From NCBI RefSeq assembly GCF_910591885.1, contig NC_063275.1, positions 11,830,501-11,894,500 on the forward strand: 64,000 nt of DNA, read 5' to 3'. This document shows positions 25,349 to 62,900 of the stretch, piece by piece. Every line of letters starts with the position of its first letter. Position 1 is the stretch's first letter. Under the pieces are notes generated by a model. That model ran no database searches. It was given only the letters and a program-made list of their open reading frames with translations, and was not told the DNA's origin. The position numbers and the translations under genes were made by a program. The stretch comes from Bombus terrestris. Its lineage: Eukaryota > Arthropoda > Insecta > Hymenoptera > Apidae.

Positions 25349-25354
25349 TTTATT
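25349..25354 (-). terminator. candidate poly(A) signal AATAAA for the minus-strand gene
   Basis: TTTATT on the plus strand reads AATAAA on the transcript strand, about 375 nt after the TGA stop at 25729-25731. I found no closer AATAAA in the 3' region. It would give a short 3' UTR. The cleavage site is not determined. Confidence 0.5.
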
Positions 25355-25728
25355 GATGTTCAGTCGCTGCGCGTGTCATGATTGTAATTTCTCACTCATA
25401 CTCGTTACGAACACACGTAAACCCCCATAACATTCAAAATGGTTCTGTAAGACCCAACCTAGTTCCATCTACAATGGCTCGTGAAAGTGTTTGAACGCTT
25501 ATTCTAGAAATCTTTTGTGTCCATATTGTATGCGTAATACAAAACATTTTGAACGCTGTACAATATATTCATTGAAGATTTCTACAAGTATTCCAATACT
25601 ACAGTGAGTCACTGTATATCAATCAATGCCGCCACTAAATGCTTCAATTTATAACCACGCTACATCAGTTCCACCAACAGTAACAACATCCTCTGGAAAT
25701 GTCCTTGGAAGATCATCACTTAGAACGA

Positions 25729-50040
<24,312 letters not shown>

Positions 50041-50251
50041 CTGAAAGAGAATCGTTCGCGTTAAAGAAATTTCGAAGCAAACGGACATTCATAAGAATCT
50101 TTGTAAATATAATTTGACAAACTGATATTATATACGGAGGCGAGTCGAAAACGTAAGATAGAGTTCGTCGATTTGAGAAATAGTTCTCGAAAAAATAACG
50201 AGTCGAACACGTTTAATTAAGAATTGCTTTGCAACACAGGTGTTCTATGTA

Positions 50252-50461
50252 TGAGATTGTCCGGAAAGTGTCTTTCTTTTACAGACACGTCTTTCACAAC
50301 GATGCATCTTTATACAAACATGAAACATAATCTGTCGAACATTGCGATTTTTATTTTGATAGAACAAATGGATCATACGTAATTCGATAAAATAATATAA
50401 AACGGAAAATGTGCATCCATTATTTCCTTATAAAACGAAAGAAACTTTTCGGATGACCTAA
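50252..50461. mobile_element. mariner-type MITE, family A copy 4 (210 bp)
   Basis: TA-flanked (50250-50251 and 50462-50463). Left end TGAGATTGTCCGGAAAG and right end CTTTTCGGATGACCTAA. The interior is highly similar to 427-630, sharing 'TTTCTTTTACAGACACGTC' and 'TTATTTCCTTATAAAA'. It lies about 210 bp upstream (on the gene strand) of the 62-nt exon. Confidence 0.9.
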
Positions 50462-50463
50462 TA

Positions 50464-53400
50464 CATACTTGGCAAATGTTGAAATTTCATTTTCTTCCAT
50501 GGGAAACGGAGCGTCCTATAAACGAATTGTATTCTACATTTTCCACTTGTTTTCAAGAGCAGAACGAACCAAGTCTTATCCTTTAAATTCAACTCTATCG
50601 AAAACGAGGCAACATTTTTTGCGAAGAAATGCCACTCTACATCGTCGACTTGTCTTTTCACGTAAAATCGCCATGATTACTAAGGTACCCTGTATAGGGA
50701 TCTTCATAAAGTCAAGCCAACTTCCTGCGTACATCTCGTTGGAAGATGGTCGTTCCAAGTTTTCTTTCGTTCGACTTGAGCGTGGCAGTAACACCGGCAG
50801 CTCGTGTAATTTTCTTCCGTGTCGTTGCGTTTGAAATATTTCTCGCTTGGATCAGCTTCTCCGAGCTTTTCCCATTTGCCGCACGAGATTACACGAGCAT
50901 CGGTTGTAACCAATCCGGCGCTATGCTCGATCGGCCCTTTAAAGGATCGGCAAGCGGCGCGCGTAGACAAGTCATTAACAACATGGAGAACCGATCGTGC
51001 CTGCTCCAAAAGCCCACGGGAATCCGGAGCCAATTTACTACAAACATACGACGTCGAAGAAGGATCGGACGATCCATCTTCAGGAGTCGATTAAGCTAAT
51101 TCGGCTTGCTTGACTCGCCGCCCCTCCTTAATGCGTCCCACGCAATGCGGTTTCGCATTGTTATGGTGCGATAACGAGGAGACAGGGAGGAATTTTGTTT
51201 TCTATAAAACTGGCCTTTGTTCTATAAATCATCATTTTGCAGATGAGAAAGGAATCAAATAGGAAGTTGAATAGGAAGATAATTAAACGAAAAATTGTAG
51301 GAAAATTTGTAGCGGCACTCGACAGTAAAACTTTCCTAAATGAGAAGAAGCCAACCCGAATGAAGACAAAAATCTCGGCCTATACAGCAGCAGCACACTA
51401 TCACGACAACCCTATCCACCTCAAATTTAAATTATAAATTTACTTTTGAAATAATGTTTAAATTATAGAAAAATTATATAAGAACCTCAATTGTATGTAC
51501 GTTACATTAATTTTTCGTATGATGCATGTACGAATTTCTCCAAAGTACATTTTTATTTATCTTCTGATTCTAACGTTACTTTATTATTAAACCGAAGAAT
51601 TTTAATACAATATCCTGCTCTTCATCGTAGGTTTCAAATTGCACCGATACGATCGTGATAGTTGGCGTCTCGTATAATGAAATTCCAAACTGTTCTATGC
51701 GATGCACATGATGCATACACGTAAAAGTTTCCTGAACCTCTCTAAAAAAATACAAGCGAATCCTACAACTAAAGAGGAAATGGCGAAACACGCGTATCTC
51801 AGGTAAACCTACGAACGTTACGGAATATGACTTGTCTCCTATCATTGGGAATAGCACACCGAGCAGGAACATCACAGTTGAAAAATCAGGCTCAACGTCA
51901 AAGAGAGGGAAACTACGGACGAAGTTTGCCAAAATCACGGACTAAAAACACGGAAATAAAAAAAGAGCCGGACGAGGGAAATTCGCTAGATTTTTCACGT
52001 TACAAACGTACGAGCAAGATGAGAATCGCTGAAGTGGTGGAATTTCGCGACAGTTACAACGAGACTATTTTAAAATTTAAATGATCCGTGTCCGTGTCCG
52101 TCAATGCCACCTGTAAGTCCAATTTAATTTGGTGCAGCCCTCTGTCCTGGAACAAGCGTCGCTCGGAGATTTAATTTTTCCACGTTTGTCAGAGACACGG
52201 AATTATATTCATACCGTGGCGTAGCCTGGTCGGGCTGAATATTTCAAAGTCTCGCGCTATCGGCAATAACCGTATCTTTTACGCAACGTCGACGCTGAAC
52301 TATCGAGCTGCTTTCCCGTTTTTATGGGCCACGATCGACTTTACGATCGGCTTCCCGACCGATATCGAAATGGCCGAATTGTTGTTATTAACACCAAGTT
52401 TCCAGATGAGATTTATAATACGACTAATTTTCCATGAAATTTATAATTCAATATTTCTAAAGAAAGTCGATAATTCGATAATATGTTTCAATATCTGACA
52501 GCTTTACAACGACAAGGAAGCGATTACGACGTTCGAATTGTATTTTATTGGACGAGAAAGAAAGACATAGGTATCGCGCGAGACAGTTTCATCAACTCCA
52601 CTTTGTATGAAATTTCCGATCTACTCGTACAAACTTTTTTAAGTTACAAATTTTTCTTGCAAACAGAAATAATTCTCCCGTGAAATGCATCCTCAAATTC
52701 GGCCAAATTGTATCCTTTAAATTAATTTTTAATTAATCGAATAATCGATATGGACGTTTATGTATTGCTACGTTATTTATTTAAAATGTAGACACTAAAA
52801 TGTAAGATGTTAACAAGCGAGAATTTCCTGAAGATTTGTAGAATTCAGCAAATAAAACAGTGCTTATACAACAGGAAACATCAAGGAAACGTATGAATTT
52901 GCCAAATTGGAAAATTACAGTTCCAATAACGAAGATCGAAAATAATTCACTGGGAAGAGAAAAAAAAAGGGACAATTGGAAGTGCACGAGAACTAAATTC
53001 AAAGAACAACAGAACCACAGAATTCGAAGTACACACGAAGCACTTTCTATTCCAGAGCTGTTCAACAACTGTAACACGTATTTCAAAAAGCTACAGTCTA
53101 CCGAGCATGTCTCCTCGATTGCCTCTCTTGCCCGTTTGAAACCGGAAGACTCTACTTGCAGCCGCGTGCACAGGAAGACAGTGGCAGAATGGAGTTGCGT
53201 TTGATCCCTCTCGACGATCCTGTCGTAAGCAATTGTGCAATCACTACGACTCACGCAGCTGAGTTGCACGAGTTGCATAATTCCCCTTTGTATCTGCGTG
53301 ACCATGAAAACACAATTACACGAAAACCGGTGTCTGTCTCAATCTTAACAGTACACCATGTCGTATCAGAGATCGACCTTTAGAGATATTTTCACCTAAT

Positions 53401-55052
53401 GATCGTGTATAGTCCTGACAGCAGAAGCTAAATAGCTTTTCGTCTTTACGGAGTTACAAACGCTCGTCCAATGTTGAAAATTTAGTTTCATTTAGTTTAA
53501 TCTAGTTTGCTTTGCTTTGCTTTAGTTTACCTTGTTCTACGTACGTGCAATATGTATCATGAGATTTAATGGTTTGATGATTTTGACGATAGAACCGGTT
53601 AATTTTCACGGAGTAACAGGTTGTAAGATTTTTCTTTGCTCTGTGCCGAATTCTTGGTAATAAAAGATAATTGTAAGTATAAAGGTATAATAGGAATTGG
53701 TTGAAACTTTTCATACGTAATTTCTGGCTATTAAAATTTGCAAAGAAACATTGAGAATTGTTTAATCCGATGTTACGAAGGTAATTTTAATGTTTCGTGG
53801 GGAAAAATATTTCGTACGTTTCATAGACAACTAAGGTTCTGGATTTTCAAAATATTCCAATTAATAATTCTACTATATTATAATAACACATTTGTTAAAT
53901 CAGATGATTGACATTTTGTTGAGAAATGTAAAGATTCTGAGGAGAAGAAATTCAGAAGTGAGATTTCTCTTGGACAAACAAAATAACAATCCATCTTCGA
54001 TTGCGAAGAATCATTTTCACAATGCACGTGAATAATGGGAGTAATTTAGGAGTAAAAGTTTGTAAAAACTTCTCTTGCAACCCTGCACGCCACATAATCG
54101 ACCGCTTTATGCGCCTCAAGGAATCGTACACGTGTCGTTTCCGCGCGGTTTACATTGCAAATTCGTCTCGGAGAAGTCGTGTTACAGTCGACACGTTGCC
54201 CGATGCGAAAGTTATCCCGGTGATTAAATTACAGCATCAGTTGTCTGCAGAATCAAGCGTATTGTTTCGATACTTCTACCAGAAATTGCTATCAGACACG
54301 AGTATAACTCGTACTTGTTATCAGATTTTAATAAAAATCTACTAACTTGGAGTTTGATTAAATACGATCAAAATTATGATCTTGTCGTATCAACGATGGT
54401 AAAAAATATATCACATTCTAATAAAAATTCACTGTCTTGATATTTTACCAATTACAATGTTCGCTGTATCTTCGTCAGAAAATGAAATTCTGTCCTATTC
54501 ACGAAAGAAGATATTTTAAAATCGATATGAAATGGAGCAAAATTACTATTATTAGTAGAATAGAAGAATAATAATATATAATAAAAGAAATGAGAAAAAT
54601 CGCGATGGTGGTAGAGGAAGGGACAATAAAATTGATAAGCAGCTCCGCGAGATTAGCGTCGGACGTTTATGGTTGACGATACGGTGGTATGAGAGTTATT
54701 TCTTCCAGACGTGGCATTGTACAGACACTCGATACCGAACGTCGAATTCCACCAACGATATTCCACGTTTTACTTTAGCCACCGCGGTACTACACGTTTT
54801 CCAACTGAGAAACTGACAGTACTTTCAGACGGCGCATTTGAAGGAATTCGCGTTCCAGCCAATGCCTGAGAAAACTACTTACACGACAGAATGTTCAAAA
54901 GCGATAAGTCACTGACCTGTAAAACTTTATTATTTAGCAGGAAGCATGAAAGAAATTGTAAAACAACCAGGTAACAGGCCGATAGCCGTGAAATCATGGA
55001 TGCATATCGAAGAAATTGAACTTTCGACCCTCTGGTGATACTCATATTATGT
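50464..55052. other. no supported gene; possible upstream intron of the minus-strand gene
   Basis: No exon could be confirmed. 50700-51130 is GC-richer, with long overlapping frames on both strands. The plus-strand frame 51827-52084 and minus-strand frame 51576-51938 overlap and neither has support. The same holds for the opposed frames at 52781-53305 and 52860-53204. The plus-strand frame 54001-54345 (114 codons) also lacks motifs. Confidence 0.45.
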
Positions 55053-55735
55053 TTAACACTAGAACTACTGGCATTTGAGACGTAGCTATCTCTACCAAAG
55101 CCAGTCAAAATGACTAGTCTTTAAAAAATACATAATAGTAGAATATTTTTATATTTATTGATCTATTATTATCTTATAAAAAGAACTCCATGTTCCGAGA
55201 TCATAAAAACTATATAATAACAATACGTACAATAATGAAGAATATTCAGTAGCAAAACCTTTGGTAACAAGAATATTAAAATAAATTTCCATTGGTAAAT
55301 ATATGAAGTATAATATAATAATGTAATAATAAGCGTAATAGAATAAATAAAATACAAATATAACTTAAATTATTAGGTATAAAATTTATCATTCATCACA
55401 TTTCGTACAAACGTAAACTTTCTTCTGCGTGCATTTTCCGCATACATATTTTTTACAAAGATTGCAAATGGTGATGATCTTATTATTATCACAGTATCCT
55501 ATCTGACACCATTTGCGTGAATAAGATGAGTTCTTTGACGTACTTTGGATCTCAGATGCTTTATGTTCTATCCGTGATTTTTCATTGTCAGCAGCAAGTT
55601 CATCTGCTAATTGAAACATAAAATCTTTTCTGGATATCTGCTCACCTGTGGTTTCCTTATATAGAATCCAGGCATTTATGCCAGCTAAATATAAAATATT
55701 AATATTATTTTTAGTATGAATTAGCGGCAAGAGAG
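55053..55735 (-). mobile_element. piggyBac element fragment, 3' end with transposase C-terminus
   Basis: The left end TTAACACTAGAACTACT (55053) has the family E terminus. The following 70-80 bp (CCAGTCAAAATGACTAG, AAATACATAATAGTAGAATA, TATTTATTGATCTATTA) match the reverse complement of the right end of the MITEs at 39529 and 49269. Inward lies the transposase C-terminus. The element is cut off at about 55735, so the upstream part and the other terminus are missing. Confidence 0.85.
55389..55735 (-). pseudogene. piggyBac transposase, C-terminal fragment
   Basis: About 113 codons ending in TGA. The segment ILYLAGINAWILYKETTGEQ followed by ISRKDFMFQLADELA matches the conserved region after the DDE core of piggyBac transposases. 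The C-terminal RKWCQIGYC...ICNLCKKYVCGKCTQKK and VCTKC form the cysteine-rich domain that binds element ends. The catalytic aspartates lie upstream and are absent. The remaining frame is intact, so the truncation may be fairly recent. Its nearest relatives in the window are the family E MITEs. Confidence 0.88.
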
Positions 55736-56004
55736 GAACCTAAACTGTGACTTGTTTCTTTGTATGTTAATTTTAATATCTTACGAATTATAATCAATTG
55801 CAATTAAAAAGGAAAAAACATTGAAAAGAAAGAAAAATTATTATTACTTTTTTGATGTATCCATTTGTATAAAGTAAAAGTAGGAACTTGTTGATGTTGG
55901 ATTCATTGCTTGAATTAATGCAATTCAAATGGGTGAATTAATGTAATTGACACGTATCGAAAAAATTGAACTCTGGTCTCACTCTTGATACTCATATACA
56001 TGTA

Positions 56005-56085
56005 TTGGGTTGGCAACTAAGTGATTGCGGATTTTGTCATTACCACCTAATGAGAAAATCCGCAATCACTGAGTTACCAACACAA
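56005..56085. mobile_element. 81-bp palindromic mariner MITE, family C copy 4
   Basis: TA-flanked (56003-56004 and 56086-56087), begins TTGGGTTGGCAACTAAG and ends CTGAGTTACCAACACAA. The left arm is identical to the apparent consensus and the right arm has three changes. Confidence 0.94.
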
Positions 56086-56087
56086 TA

Positions 56088-59000
56088 TATTTAAGAATAT
56101 TTCTAATATCTAACGTTTTCTTGAATAGAACGGTGAACGTTGATCAGATTAATGTGGCAAAATGCTGTTAGCGGATGACCGAGTTTGCATCGTTCTGGTA
56201 GTTTGCTTCAAGTTGATACTTTTATATTTGATGGAAGTGAAGTTTGAAAATTTATAGAAACTCGAAGGTTGAATTGAAATTTCATTTGAAATCAATTTCA
56301 GATCAAATTGAGGTCAAATTGAGATTTTATAGTTTTAACAATTGCAACAACAAAGATGAAAATCTTAATCTACCGGTGCCATGTATGTAATAAAAGTGGC
56401 AAAGTCGAATTTCTACGGCATAAAAACACAATTCAACGATATTAGCAGTAGATTTACAGTTAAAAACCATTCCTTGGGATTATTATTAAATACGACAAGG
56501 CGATTCAACCAATTTCCAGAAAATATACCATTCAATTACTATGGAATTGTGTTTAGAAGAATACTGATTTATCAACATCTTCGCGTAAATTGCATTTGTC
56601 ACGTGAGCAAATTCAGCATGCTGTTTGCTGGAGTAATAAGACAGACTTCCTTGAATAGAAACGATGAATTTATGTCTCAAATTTATCTCATTTCCTCCAG
56701 TGAACCACTGTTGTTCCAAGTCACGTACTTGTTGCAAATAGAGAACGTAACACTGTGACGTGTTGTCGACGGTTGAAAAGCAATTTTATTATTAAGCCGA
56801 CGCGAGAAGACTATTACCGGCTATATATAAAGCTTGCTTTACGTAATCTTTGCTCAATAAAAGAATCATTACTTCCTCATGCAATTTTAATTCACGTCCA
56901 AAACGAACATAAATTGGTCGATACGATGGTGGTCAATAAAATTAAAGAAAATTTTCAAGATTTCTTTAGAAATACACTCGTGTTATTTCGTAAAGACACG
57001 TTACGATTTAAATGAAATAGAATTTAATGTCGAAATTGCAAATCTAATGATCACGATTCGTCGTTGATCAATGATCGATACAATTAATATAGAAACATAC
57101 AAAGTAAATGAAAGAAATTGTTGGAGACACGTTGAGAAAAACATACGCGATTTCGTGAATTTGTTACAATGTTAACAAATATATTGAACGTGTTAATTGG
57201 TAGAAAATGGCAATGATTTCGCATCGTTCGTGCGCATCGAACGTTATCAGTCACGGTTCTTCTTCGATGGCTTGGATTTGATCAATAAACTAGATATTCC
57301 AATACAAACATGTTAAGTAAATGGAGAAAATTTTTCAAGACACAATCGTAAAGATACGCACGTTCGTCGCTTTATTAACAATACCTATATTTCGTCTCCA
57401 CCGAGCTTCGTTTCATCTGCGTATAAATTGTACTTCTATTTGATTGAAGAATAATTAGCAATGTAGGAATGCAAATTTGAAAGCAATCTGAAATGCATTT
57501 GTCTTTATCAGCTTCTACTTCCATAATTATGCAAATTTCCGGTCAAGCAATATAATCACCGTAGAAGACAAACGATTTTCTGTGTCTATTTTCTACCTAC
57601 AAAATTTGGAATCAAAATCAATCGATCTGAAATCCATTTGTCTTTCAGAACGTTCAATTGTTCGATTATAGAAACTTCTGAATAAAAGATGATCCGTTTA
57701 ATAGATGAAAAGAGATTGAAAAATACAGCCACCACAGAAGAACGAGAATTTTTCGTTACATTTTTAAATCCCAACTGGAAAACGTTGAAGGAAAAATGGA
57801 CGTATCAGTGGCGTGTTAGAGACAGAAGAAGAAAAGGGAAGAGAAACGATCAGTCGTAAGTTTCTCGCGCTTATTACCGGCAAACACGGGCATTGCGTAA
57901 ACACGTACACCGCGTATTTCTGAAGAGGTGAGCAACGCTGTTCGTTTTGCACGAGAAGGTCGCAGCGGTGTATCTTTTTAATGCAGAACAGATTGTGACG
58001 TCTATTTACGTTGAAGCTCGTTTCAATGAGCACGTTGAAATTTTCCTACCGCGGAATATCAAGGATATTCACTGTATTAAGTGTATATACTCTTGCTCGA
58101 CGTGATATTGCCAGTAGCCAGACTCGTGTATGCTGAAGAAACTTTCACAAGAAAACGATCGTTTTTCACTGGGTTTTTTTTCTTCCTCTGGTAACCAATG
58201 ACAGACATTTTTATTCTATTTAATCGTTCGATGCAATTTACTTATCGTTCGTTTCATCGATCGTTAGATTTATTTTCCCTGTTGACGCAGGGTTTGGGAA
58301 AATTCACGCTCCAATTTTGCTAATAATAAAGCTTAAATCATAGTAATTATCTTGTGTTTACATTAAATACGAGAACGTTTTAAAATTTGAAGCAGAAATT
58401 TCGTCGGGTAATAATAACGATAATAAATTTTGAATCATTAGCCGAAAATTCAACTCGATGGGATTCCCCAAAATTCGGTTTCTCTCAACCTCGAATTTCC
58501 TACGATCTCAACGCCGCTTTCCTGAAAGGATTCCTGTGTCGCCTACTTTTCGCTGACGTGGCCGCTAAGAAACGTAGGTGATGTCCATTTTTGGTCCACC
58601 GCACGTTCCATACCTCGATATGATATCATAAACAGATCTTCTATTGTACTTTCCTGTTCAGACCCGCCAAAAGTTAACACGTCGATATTTTTGCTATTTT
58701 TCTCTTTCTTTTTTTCTTTCTTTCTTTCTTTCTTCGATAAATAATAAAATTAAGAAGAATTCTTTCTTTCTTCGATAAGTAATAAAATTAAGAAGAAAAT
58801 TGCAGATGATTGTTAAAAGGCATTTAGGAAGATTTGAAGCGTCGTTCAGAGTAGAACGGACAGAACAGCAGGGGATCAATAAAACGGAAATTAGGGCAAG
58901 CTACCGTATGCCAACAGTTAAACGCAGGGAAATTCGAAGGAAGGTTGAACGTGATTTAGCTGATACCTTTTCAAAGGCATCGTATACAAAATGATGTGCA

Positions 59001-59572
59001 GTGGCTTTGCCACGGGTCATTGAGCTTCAAACGAAACTACGTGACTTTGCCACAGACAAATCCATCGATGATTTTCGAACTCGGAGAACGTCATCTCGAA
59101 CCTACACAACCAATTTATGCATTTATTCAACGCGTCAAATAACTATTTCCTCTAAACAATTTTCTTACTGTTAACATTACCGATTTACGCTACGATACAG
59201 TTTAAAGCCAATTTGAAAATATACGTAGAAATTACAAAAGATTTATAAGATTTGTACAATTGAAGTATAATTGTCACGCTTTTATCGCGCAAGTATATAT
59301 CTGCCAAAAATCACAAAACTATTCAAGTAACCAATTAACCATTATATTAATAAACACTTACATAATTAATTACATATTTATTTATTATTATTACATATTT
59401 AACATTTACATAATTAATACGTCTATTAATGTTGTATACCGGTTGTTTGCCAAGTAGGACAATAAATATCTTGTAATTTCTACGCACATCTTGAGATTGG
59501 TTTGCAATTTGACTGCCACAATCATGACAGTGGTTACAGTGTTAATAAAACTCTAAAACACGCGCGCGCCAT
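56088..59572. other. no gene seen
   Basis: No supported gene. Opposed frames at 56381-56758 (plus) and 56486-56737 (minus) cannot both be real and have no motif. TTTC repeats lie at about 58708-58735. 59500-59545 has a decayed 'GACTGCCACAATCATGACAG ... GTGTTAA' terminus resembling the 20768 TTAA element. Confidence 0.45.
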
Positions 59573-59971
59573 ATGAACATAAAAGTTTTCTACGATTATG
59601 AGTTCAAATACTTACACGAACCAGCTGCTCTACAAACAAGTGTCGGCAAAGAAACATCAGATTCGAATTATTGTCGTGCACATTCTAAATATTATGACAT
59701 TCATGGCTCGTATAATTCCACAGATATCAAAGTCGGTGGCCAGATGTCGAACGTTAAGCAACAATATTTACGATCCCAATTGACACTGCGATACGAACCT
59801 ATCAACGTTCTGCTAATGAATCGAAAGAGGTCGGATCTCGATAGACTTGGCGAGCGTGACGAGGACACGATCCTGTTCTCCGCCAATATTACTTCTCAAG
59901 GATATAGGAACATCGAACATGAATCACGAGATGATGTCAGTGAATCGTTCAAATCGAAGATTTACGGTTAA
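59573..59971 (+). CDS. hypothetical open frame, 132 codons, doubtful
   Basis: ATG to TAA frame of polar, protein-like composition, including RKRSDLDRLGERDEDTILFS and ESRDDVSESFKSKIYG. It is GC-richer than its flanks. No domain, signal peptide or membrane segment was recognised, and no AATAAA follows closely. It could be a terminal exon of a plus-strand gene, a lone ORF or chance. On the opposite strand a strong splice donor (GGTTCGT|GTAAGTATT, donor at about 59617) could end an upstream exon of the minus-strand gene, which would make this frame a shadow. Confidence 0.25.
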   Translation: MNIKVFYDYEFKYLHEPAALQTSVGKETSDSNYCRAHSKYYDIHGSYNSTDIKVGGQMSNVKQQYLRSQLTLRYEPINVLLMNRKRSDLDRLGERDEDTILFSANITSQGYRNIEHESRDDVSESFKSKIYG

Positions 59972-62900
59972 ACACTCTGTGTTTTATTGGTGTTTTATTT
60001 TTGCGAAATCATAGCTGTCGAGAAAGCAAATGGGAAATTTTTGGTCTTTGAACGTTTGCGATAAAATCAGATTGTATGTTTCTTGTTACACTTAATCGTG
60101 TGATTAATTCTCCATACTTTGACTGTTGGAGTTTCTCTGAAGTTTATTCGAAAAGTCGATAAAACACGTTGAGAATATAAATACGAAACGTTGTTCGATG
60201 CAGAAAGTGTTTGATTAATCGCCGAAAGATTTCACCAATTTCTTTCGTAAAAGTTTGGTTTTTTCTTCTTTTTTGAGGGGGGGGGGGGGTCGTGGAGAGA
60301 TTCTTTTGACACTGTTTCTTCTTCCATACAGATTCTACAATTTTTGAGAACACATTTTGCAGAAATCGAAGCGTATATGTATTTTGCAACGTTAGAATAA
60401 GAAGAAGTAATTTTGTTTAAACAATATAAATTTTTCTAGTTTATGTAACGTATTTCTATGAAGAATTTAATATTCTCATTAAGCTTTTATCATACTGACA
60501 AAACGGTATATAAATTATTTCATTCACATTTTTGCAAAGATCCATTACGCGCCTCTTATTTGATCCTCAAACATCAACAAATAACGAACGTTCTATTCTA
60601 ATTCTAAGAAAATTTTCCTTAACTTTAGGATCGAAATATACCAGCAGTAAACTCAATGAAACTCGAAAATTGAAGAAAAAACATAGATTCCAAGACGACA
60701 ACTGAAGCAAACTTCCGAGTCCCCTAAGGAATTCAAAAATTACAATCGTTCGGAGGGATTTTAAAATAAACTCTTCTACTCTGGTCGATGCAACGCAAAG
60801 TTGAAAAAGTGGAACACGAGGTCCTCAACCGGGGACCAGAAATTTCGACTTGCCATGTCTTCTTTCACCTGCTTGAGTTCGAGTATACATACAGTACGTT
60901 TCAGAAAGTTAGTGAGAAAAATTCACGTGCAAGTAACGCTCATCAAAATAAGCAAAAAGGACGTAACAAAAATATATGCAAATATCGACGAATATCCACG
61001 TTTCGTAATTATAAGATTTTCATCAGAGAAATAGATATCACCTGCTTGGAGATATTAAACGCAGGCTGCGGATGTCTATGCAAAATCAAATCTCTGTGAT
61101 CACAGATAATAAAAAAATGGAACCTAAGCAGAAATTTATTTTACCTTAAATATCGTAATGAGTGTTACACTTTGAGTATTCGATATATTTTTGCATTTTA
61201 TATAAAATATTCCCAATTTCCCTTAAATGCATAAAAATCCGCAGTTTATTAATGATATTTCAAGGACTTATTTACTATTATTACTAATTATATTTATTAA
61301 GACTGTATTGCTTGTTTCGACGAGCGATACGTGGCGGAAAAATTTAGCACAAAATTCTTGAAACATCCTGTATAGGGAAGCGTGAATCAGCAAACGTACG
61401 AAGCATAGTACGATGTTTTTTTACACGTAATCAGTGTGTACACAAGATGCGAATCTCGGCCGCGATAAGAAAACGTAGCTGAGGACCGGAAACGGGTGCA
61501 GCCGGAAGCGATCATCGACGTTTGTATATTTCAAGCAATGTGAACTGGTGCTTCGCTGAGATAACGGGAACTAAACGCGAACGAGATAATAGCCGCCATA
61601 TATCAAGTCTTGGCGAAACTGTTAAACATCATCAATGGATAAATCACATTGTCCTTTGTCGTATCGTTTCTTTCGAAATCCTAACTTTTTCGAATTCTGT
61701 TGCTTTCCAGGTCGGACAAGGGAAACAATTTTTATTGAATCGTTAAATTGAGAAATTGAAGAATTAAACTCTCTGAATAAAGTAAAAAGACGCGTGTACA
61801 GAACGTACGAATGTCAGCTACGTTTTTCTTCCAAGTAGAATCGCATCTCTTTATACGTTGGTCGATGTATGAAATTATCAAGTTGCTCGTTGAAAAGATT
61901 CAAAAGCAACCTGCCACTTTTATTTCTACGAAGAAGCATTGTAACTCTCAAGTACCATTTCGAAGAAAAAGGAATGAAAAGGAAAGTTAGTAACGCAACT
62001 TGCAGCAGAAGAAATTCCCAACTGTGTAAAAAATAATCAAATTCATGGCTGAAAGTAAAGTAAGATTTCATACTTCTTTTAGAGTACATTTGCCAGAGAC
62101 AATTAATGCGAAACGTGGAACGTGAGAACGCGGAAAATTCATCGGGAGCGGGGTGACGAGCGTAAAAACTAGCAAAGTTTGCCTGGCGTCACGAACGAAG
62201 GAGAGAAAAAAATTGGCCAATAAACACGCGCCGGCCTCGATTTTTCCTCCTTGGTCATCTGTTGTTGCGCAATCGTAAATCCTTGACGAGCCCGCGTTTT
62301 CTCATTTAGCAGCGCCAACTTACCGCTTCGCGTCTAATTGATCCTTCATAGGTAACTAACACCAACTTGTTGCAACGATCTATAGATCATCTCTTTTCGT
62401 CGATATTCTCTATATTTCCTTCTTCTTCTTCTTTTATTCAGCTTAGAAGGATTTTAAACTTAACGCTGTTTGTTCAGCGAGAAAATATTTAGTTGCCCTC
62501 CGGATCGATCCTTTCGTTTCTGTAAATGTTTCCTTTCTCGTAGTAAATAACAGAAGAATGTTTCTCAGTGTTTGTTTGAGGACAAACCAAGTTGACTGTG
62601 GCGTTTTAGGTTGATCATTTGAAGAATAGTAATTTATAAAGAGAGTGTAAGATTGGAATTTGGAGTTCCCGTGTGTATTTTTATTTGAAAGTTAAAATTT
62701 AAAGGTGTAAAATCTTGCAAAAGATTTATAAAATGTCGTAAGTAAAAGAAGCTAAGTATTATAATATTTTATAATTAAAACAAATTTTAATTTATATTTC
62801 ATGTACTTCGATCATTTAATCGTATATATAAACTATAGGACTATAAATTATAGGATTGAGATATTATTCGTAAAATTTGTAGAAATATTTGAGAAAAAGT

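Noticed and set aside
52781..53305. Minus-strand 174-codon frame with hydrophobic stretches, possibly a membrane protein
   Set aside because: It overlaps an equally plausible plus-strand frame, and its hydrophobicity follows from T-rich sequence. No conserved motif or splice support.
61814..62089. Minus-strand 91-codon frame with a hydrophobic stretch and a charged tail, considered as a receptor fragment
   Set aside because: No family motif recognised, no splice context, and a length expected by chance in AT-rich DNA.
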